From positions 6,734 through 23,856 of the forward strand of contig PMXT01000188.1 in assembly GCA_003170995.1 (NCBI GenBank): DNA of 17,123 nucleotides, written 5' to 3'. A program made the translations under genes and the position numbers. This stretch comes from Actinomycetota bacterium (GTDB lineage: Bacteria > Actinomycetota > Thermoleophilia > Gaiellales > Gaiellaceae). The notes below the pieces were generated by a model. That model saw nothing but the letters and a program-made list of their open reading frames with translations, was not told where the DNA came from and did not search any database. Position 1 is the stretch's first letter. Each line of letters opens with the position of its first letter. Positions 13,743 to 17,123 of the stretch are shown piece after piece.

Positions 13743-13861
13743 CTCGAACTCGCCACGCCTTGCTCGGTGAAGACGTAGGGCACGAAGCGCCGGCCACCGT
13801 GCGCCTCACTTGAGATACCAATTTGGCATCTCAAGTTGTCCCACCACCTGAACGGCAGCAT
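13739..13861 (-). pseudogene. ORF6N-domain gene fragment
   Basis: From ATG at 13861 the minus strand reads 40 codons. They contain WDNLRCQIGISSEAHGGRR and PYVFTEQGVA, the core of the ORF6N domain found in phage and bacterial DNA-binding proteins. After VA the expected MLSSVL continuation is replaced by SSS and a stop that overlaps the aquaporin remnant's stop codon. The N-terminal part is also absent: the residues before WDN do not look like the family. The fragment is therefore cut at both ends. The first half is encoded by a near-perfect palindrome at 13808-13836. ORF6N genes are typical of phages and mobile elements, supporting a mobile origin for this junction. Identification rests on recognising the motif by eye. 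Confidence 0.75.
13808..13836. promoter_or_regulatory. Second copy of the palindrome, inside the ORF6N remnant
   Basis: ACTTGAGATACCAA (13808-13821), central T, then TTGGCATCTCAAGT (13823-13836). Arms of 14 bases pair with one mismatch. The core matches the palindrome at 10240-10264 apart from the two variable positions and the mismatch. Here the palindrome is coding sequence for LRCQIGISS on the minus strand. Whether a protein binds it is unknown. Confidence 0.6.
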
Positions 13862-13906
13862 GCTGATCGCGGTTATGTTTGTGACACCGCCGGCCGGCCC
13901 GCCTGC

Positions 13907-15955
13907 TCAAGCTCTCGCTCGAGGCGAGCTCCTGGGCCACCAGTTCCAGCGGCCGAGCAGCGCCATCAGCGCCGGCACGAGTAGCGCACGCACGATCGAC
14001 GCGTCGATCAGAACGGCAAGCGCGATGCCTATCCCGATCTCCTTGACGAGGATGATCTGCGAAGTGGCGAACGAGCCGACCGCGATGCAGAACAGGAGCG
14101 CGGCCGCAGTGATGATCCGGCCCGTCCGCTCGAGTCCGACCGCAACCGCCTCGCGGTTCGGCAGCCCCGACTCCCAGGCTTCACGGATCCGCGTCAGCAG
14201 GAAGACCCCGTAGTCGGTCGAGAGACCGAAGGCGATCGCGAACAGCACGACCGGCTGGGTCAGTGCGATAGCCCCCTGGCTGCGGTAGTCCAGCAACCCC
14301 TGTAAACGTCCGTCCTGGAAGATGAAGACGAGAATCCCGAAAGCGGCCGAGAGCGTCAGCATGTTCATCACGAGCGCCTTGAGCGGCAGGATGAGCGAGC
14401 GCGTCGCTCCGTAAAGGAGAACGAAGGTGACGGCGCAGAGCAGGCCGATCGCCAGTGGCAGATCCGTGCCGATCGAGTGCTTCTGATCGAGGTACTGCGC
14501 GGTCGAGCCGCCGACCAGCGGCTTGGGCGGCAGCGCGCGCATCTCACGCACGAGCCGCTGCGAGCTCGAGGCGAGGAACGGCCTTCCGGATGAGACCTGA
14601 AGCTCGTAGGTGCCCGGGCCGAGCAAACGCGGTGCCCTGACGAGCGTCGCGTACGGCAGCCCGCGAACCCGGGCCGCGTATGCCTTTGCCTGCGCCGCAG
14701 TCGTGTGCTCGAGTAGTGCGTAGGCGGGCGAGGCCGCGGTTGCGGGGAAGTCGCTGCGCACCGCCTGGTCGACGATTCGCGAGCTGATCCCGACCGGTAG
14801 GACAGAGGCGTCCATGCCGGTGAACCTGATCCCCAGAAACGGCAGCCCGAGCAAGACGAGCAGCGCCGTGGCGGCGGCGGCGACCGGAATCGGCCGGCGC
14901 ATGAGCGTGTGTGCGAGCCGGTACCAGGCACCGCGTTCACCGCGCGCGGCGCGCTCGGCGGCCAGCCGCCAGCGGCGCGGCGCAAGCGCGTTGACGCGCT
15001 GACCGAGGAGTGCGAAGAGCGCCGGCAGCACGATCAGCGCGACCAGTCCGGCGAGCAACGCCACGAGCGCGCCCGCGATTCCCATCGAGCGCAGGTAGCC
15101 GAGGGGGAAGATCGCCAGCGTGGAGATCGCAGCCGCGACCGTGACCGCGCTGAAGGCCACGGTGCGGCCGGCGGTCGCGACGGTTGTGCGGATCGCCTCG
15201 CGACCCGGGCCGCTGTTTACCAGCTCCTCCCGGTAGCGCGAGACGAGTAGCAGGCTGTAGTCGATGCCGAGGCCGAGACCCGAGCCGGTGACGATGTTGA
15301 GCGCGTAGGTCGAGACCGGCATCAAGACGTCGAGGCCCCGCAAAAGCAGCAGTGCGCCGAGTATCGTCAGCCCGCCGCAGAGAATCGGCAGCAGCGCAGC
15401 GACGAAGCTGCGGAAGACCCAGAGCGCGAGCAAAAACAGAATCGGGAACGCGATCTCCTCGGCGCGCGTGAGGTCGTGCTGCACCTGGTGGTTGACCTGC
15501 ACTGTGGCGAGTGCCGTTCCACCCATCTCCACCCCGCGTATCGACCCGAGGCGGGTGTTGACGCGTTCGGCGGCCTGCCGCCAGAGACGCTGTGAGACGT
15601 TGGCGCGGGCGTAGGCGACCAAAAGTGTCTCGCGGCCGTTGCGGGAGTGGAGCGGCGCCGCGATCGCGGGGAAGATCGGCTCGGCTCGGATTGCCGCCGA
15701 CACCTGCGCGAGTCGCTGTGGCGTCGGATCGCGCACGAGTACGAGTACCTGCGGCGCGGCCGAAAGACCGGATGCGCGCTCGATACCACGTTCGGCCCGC
15801 AGACTCTGGCTGCCGGAGGCGACGAAGTCGTTCGAGCCACGGCCGAGCAGTCGCGGGGTCTGTAGGCCGAGCACGGCGGCGACGACGGTGAGGGCAAGGG
15901 TCGCCACGAGCACCCGTCTCGGTGCGCGAACGGCGAGGTCGGCCAAGTGACCCAC
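13907..15955 (-). CDS. MMPL/RND-family membrane exporter
   Basis: The 682-residue protein has the two-fold layout of MMPL transporters. Helix 1 is at about 14-31 and an extracytoplasmic loop at 35-165. Helices 2-6 lie at 168-320, with the conserved GLGLGIDYSLLLVSRYREE at 226-244. Helix 7 is at about 355-373, a second loop at 380-495, and helices 8-12 at 498-668, with the matching FGLSTDYGVFLLTRIREAW at 576-594 and DASIVRALLVPALM at 651-664. The paired (I/T)DY motifs are the proton-relay region of the family. Such proteins export lipids or drugs using the proton gradient. GTG gives the 15955 start. A TTG three codons in, at 15946, has GAGG eight bases upstream and may be the true start. The cargo is unknown. 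The gene is intact and looks like ordinary chromosome rather than island. Confidence 0.93.
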   Translation of the reverse strand: MGHLADLAVRAPRRVLVATLALTVVAAVLGLQTPRLLGRGSNDFVASGSQSLRAERGIERASGLSAAPQVLVLVRDPTPQRLAQVSAAIRAEPIFPAIAAPLHSRNGRETLLVAYARANVSQRLWRQAAERVNTRLGSIRGVEMGGTALATVQVNHQVQHDLTRAEEIAFPILFLLALWVFRSFVAALLPILCGGLTILGALLLLRGLDVLMPVSTYALNIVTGSGLGLGIDYSLLLVSRYREELVNSGPGREAIRTTVATAGRTVAFSAVTVAAAISTLAIFPLGYLRSMGIAGALVALLAGLVALIVLPALFALLGQRVNALAPRRWRLAAERAARGERGAWYRLAHTLMRRPIPVAAAATALLVLLGLPFLGIRFTGMDASVLPVGISSRIVDQAVRSDFPATAASPAYALLEHTTAAQAKAYAARVRGLPYATLVRAPRLLGPGTYELQVSSGRPFLASSSQRLVREMRALPPKPLVGGSTAQYLDQKHSIGTDLPLAIGLLCAVTFVLLYGATRSLILPLKALVMNMLTLSAAFGILVFIFQDGRLQGLLDYRSQGAIALTQPVVLFAIAFGLSTDYGVFLLTRIREAWESGLPNREAVAVGLERTGRIITAAALLFCIAVGSFATSQIILVKEIGIGIALAVLIDASIVRALLVPALMALLGRWNWWPRSSPRARA

Positions 15956-16142
15956 CTCGTGAGCCTATGTGATGCGTCAGCCCGAGGCGACTCTGTCGCA
16001 CCCTGCGGGTGCGCTGCCCCAACGGGTGTTCTGATCGCCGCCGCTTCTACCTCGACGAACGACGTTTCGTGAGCGGTGCCCGCCATGTGAGTCCGCCGCC
16101 CGGATGCGATTTCGTGGGTGGGGCGGCATCCGCGCGGCGCGA
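15956..16142. other. Spacer between the mannosidase and the exporter, with hairpin
   Basis: Both flanking genes run leftward, so this is the end of the mannosidase gene and the leader of the exporter. CGCACCC (15997-16003) and GGGTGCG (16007-16013) form a 7-bp stem with a three-base loop. CGGATGC (16101-16107) and GCATCCG (16126-16132) form a looser one. Neither is followed by a T-run, so they may be terminators of the GC-rich kind or leader structures. No small gene is convincing. Confidence 0.4.
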
Positions 16143-17123
16143 TTATCGCCTCAGGAGAAGCGTGATGATCTCGAAGGGACGGTAGTCGAGCTCGATCACC
16201 GATCCGTCGAGCCGCGCCGACTTCCCCGTCTCCTCCTCGAGCAGGTTCGCGTAGACGACGCTGCCGGCGTCCAGGCCGATCGTCAAGCGCGCACGACCCC
16301 GCGCTCCGTGTGCCTCGTAGAGCCGCAGGACAATCGCATCTTCCCGCTCGGCGATCTTGACCGTATCGAGAACCAGGTTTGGCGTGTCGAGCGCAAAGAG
16401 GTGGTCGATCGCCGCGCTCGTCCAGAGCAACGGCAGGTTGAAGTCGAAGGCTTCCGCGACTACGCCGCCGTCCTGCCAGCTCCCCTCGTGCGGATAGATC
16501 GCGTACTGGAACCGGTGCTGCCCCATGTCCGCGACGGGATCTGGGGACTTGGGCGCGCGCAACAGGCTGATACGCATCTCGTTTGCGAAGGTGCTGTATC
16601 CGTACTTGGATTCGGTCAGAACGGCGACTCCGAAACCGTGCTCCGACAGGTCGGCCCACTTTTGGCCCGGTACCTCGTAGCGGGCGAGATCGTAGGGCGT
16701 CGTGTAGTGAGTCGGGCGCTCGATGGCGCCGAATTGAATCTCGTAGGTCGCGCTCGCGCTGTGCACGTTGACCGGGAATCGCACCTTGAGCATCTTCTCG
16801 CTCTCGTGCCAGTCGACAGACCACTCGAACTCGATGCGTTGTGAATCGGCGTCGAGGCGAATGGTCTGCGTCCCGCTGGACGCCTCGCCAAGCGTGTGAT
16901 CGAACGCAATCTCGGCCCTGAGCGGGGTATCGAGAACGGCCCGGGTGCCGTGCGCCGGCGGGCAGTCCGCGCGTGTCTCCATGTGAAACGGATCCACATC
17001 CCAGGCGTCGAAGCCGATCGGCTGGTCTTGGTAGATCTCGAGCACGTTCCCGTCGGCGCTGAGTACCTCACGCCCGCTCTTCTTGTGCAGGAGGTTCTGC
17101 AGCCTTCCTCCTGAATCGAGAAC
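16143..17123 (-). CDS. GH38 alpha-mannosidase, C-terminal part (5' end outside window)
   Basis: The frame is open from the window edge to a TAA at 16143, giving 326 residues of a longer protein. Sequence such as LQNLLHKKSGRE, PIGFDAWDVDP, then FPVNVHSASATYEIQFGAIERPTH (in two parts) and FQYAIYPH matches the C-terminal beta-sandwich domains of glycoside hydrolase family 38 alpha-mannosidases. It ends with LDYRPFEIITLLL, the usual end of the family. The catalytic domain with its nucleophile Asp would lie upstream, beyond the window. The GTG at 17045 is an internal codon, not the start. The enzyme removes alpha-linked mannose from glycans. No signal peptide can be judged. The gene lies 187 bp upstream of the exporter, in the same direction; co-transcription is possible but unproven. 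Confidence 0.9.
   Translation of the reverse strand, partial: VLDSGGRLQNLLHKKSGREVLSADGNVLEIYQDQPIGFDAWDVDPFHMETRADCPPAHGTRAVLDTPLRAEIAFDHTLGEASSGTQTIRLDADSQRIEFEWSVDWHESEKMLKVRFPVNVHSASATYEIQFGAIERPTHYTTPYDLARYEVPGQKWADLSEHGFGVAVLTESKYGYSTFANEMRISLLRAPKSPDPVADMGQHRFQYAIYPHEGSWQDGGVVAEAFDFNLPLLWTSAAIDHLFALDTPNLVLDTVKIAEREDAIVLRLYEAHGARGRARLTIGLDAGSVVYANLLEEETGKSARLDGSVIELDYRPFEIITLLLRR

Overview
High-GC DNA from what looks like an actinobacterium. The tRNA lacks an encoded CCA, coding is dense with GTG starts, and an MMPL exporter, an actinobacterial-type NERD protein and a GH38 alpha-mannosidase are present. Thermoleophilia is possible, but nothing in the window fixes the class.

Layout. (1) 1-71: tRNA-Phe(GAA), lacking its first two bases, followed by a gene-free stretch holding two copies of a degenerate repeat 177 bp apart. 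(2) 440-1207 (-): an exported CHAP-domain cell-wall hydrolase; a third repeat copy lies beyond its 5' end. (3) 1521-2770 (+): a 12-bp inverted repeat, then a Fic-domain AMPylase-like protein with an N-terminal inhibitory motif and a C-terminal winged helix. (4) 10161-2764 (-): a complete type I restriction-modification operon in the order hsdM-hsdS-hsdR-YgjP-like metallopeptidase. Every junction overlaps by 1-10 bp. (5) 10338-11502 (+): a VapBC45-like toxin-antitoxin pair (HTH+DUF433 antitoxin, PIN-like toxin). A perfect 25-bp palindrome lies between it and the divergent hsdM. (6) 11562-13335: two divergent putative nucleases, a zinc-ribbon NERD protein (-) and an EEP/DNase I-like protein (+). 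(7) 13374-13861: gene remnants, namely an aquaporin with its middle deleted and a 40-codon piece of an ORF6N-domain gene. That piece contains a near copy of the palindrome found upstream of the TA pair. (8) 13907-17123 (-): an MMPL-family exporter and the C-terminal part of a GH38 alpha-mannosidase that runs off the window.

Interpretation. The stretch from tRNA-Phe to the remnants at about 13.86 kb reads as a defence/accessory island: RM, Fic, TA and two nucleases, bounded by a common integration target on one side and debris on the other. No integrase, transposase or second copy of the tRNA 3' end is visible, so the mode of arrival is inferred. The most unusual signal is the palindrome of the form TTGAG-N-TGCCAA/TTGGCA-N-CTCAA. 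It occurs twice, once as a probable divergent control site between RM and TA and once inside the coding sequence of the ORF6N remnant. On the minus strand both copies encode nearly the same peptide, LRCQ(F/I)G(T/I)SS.
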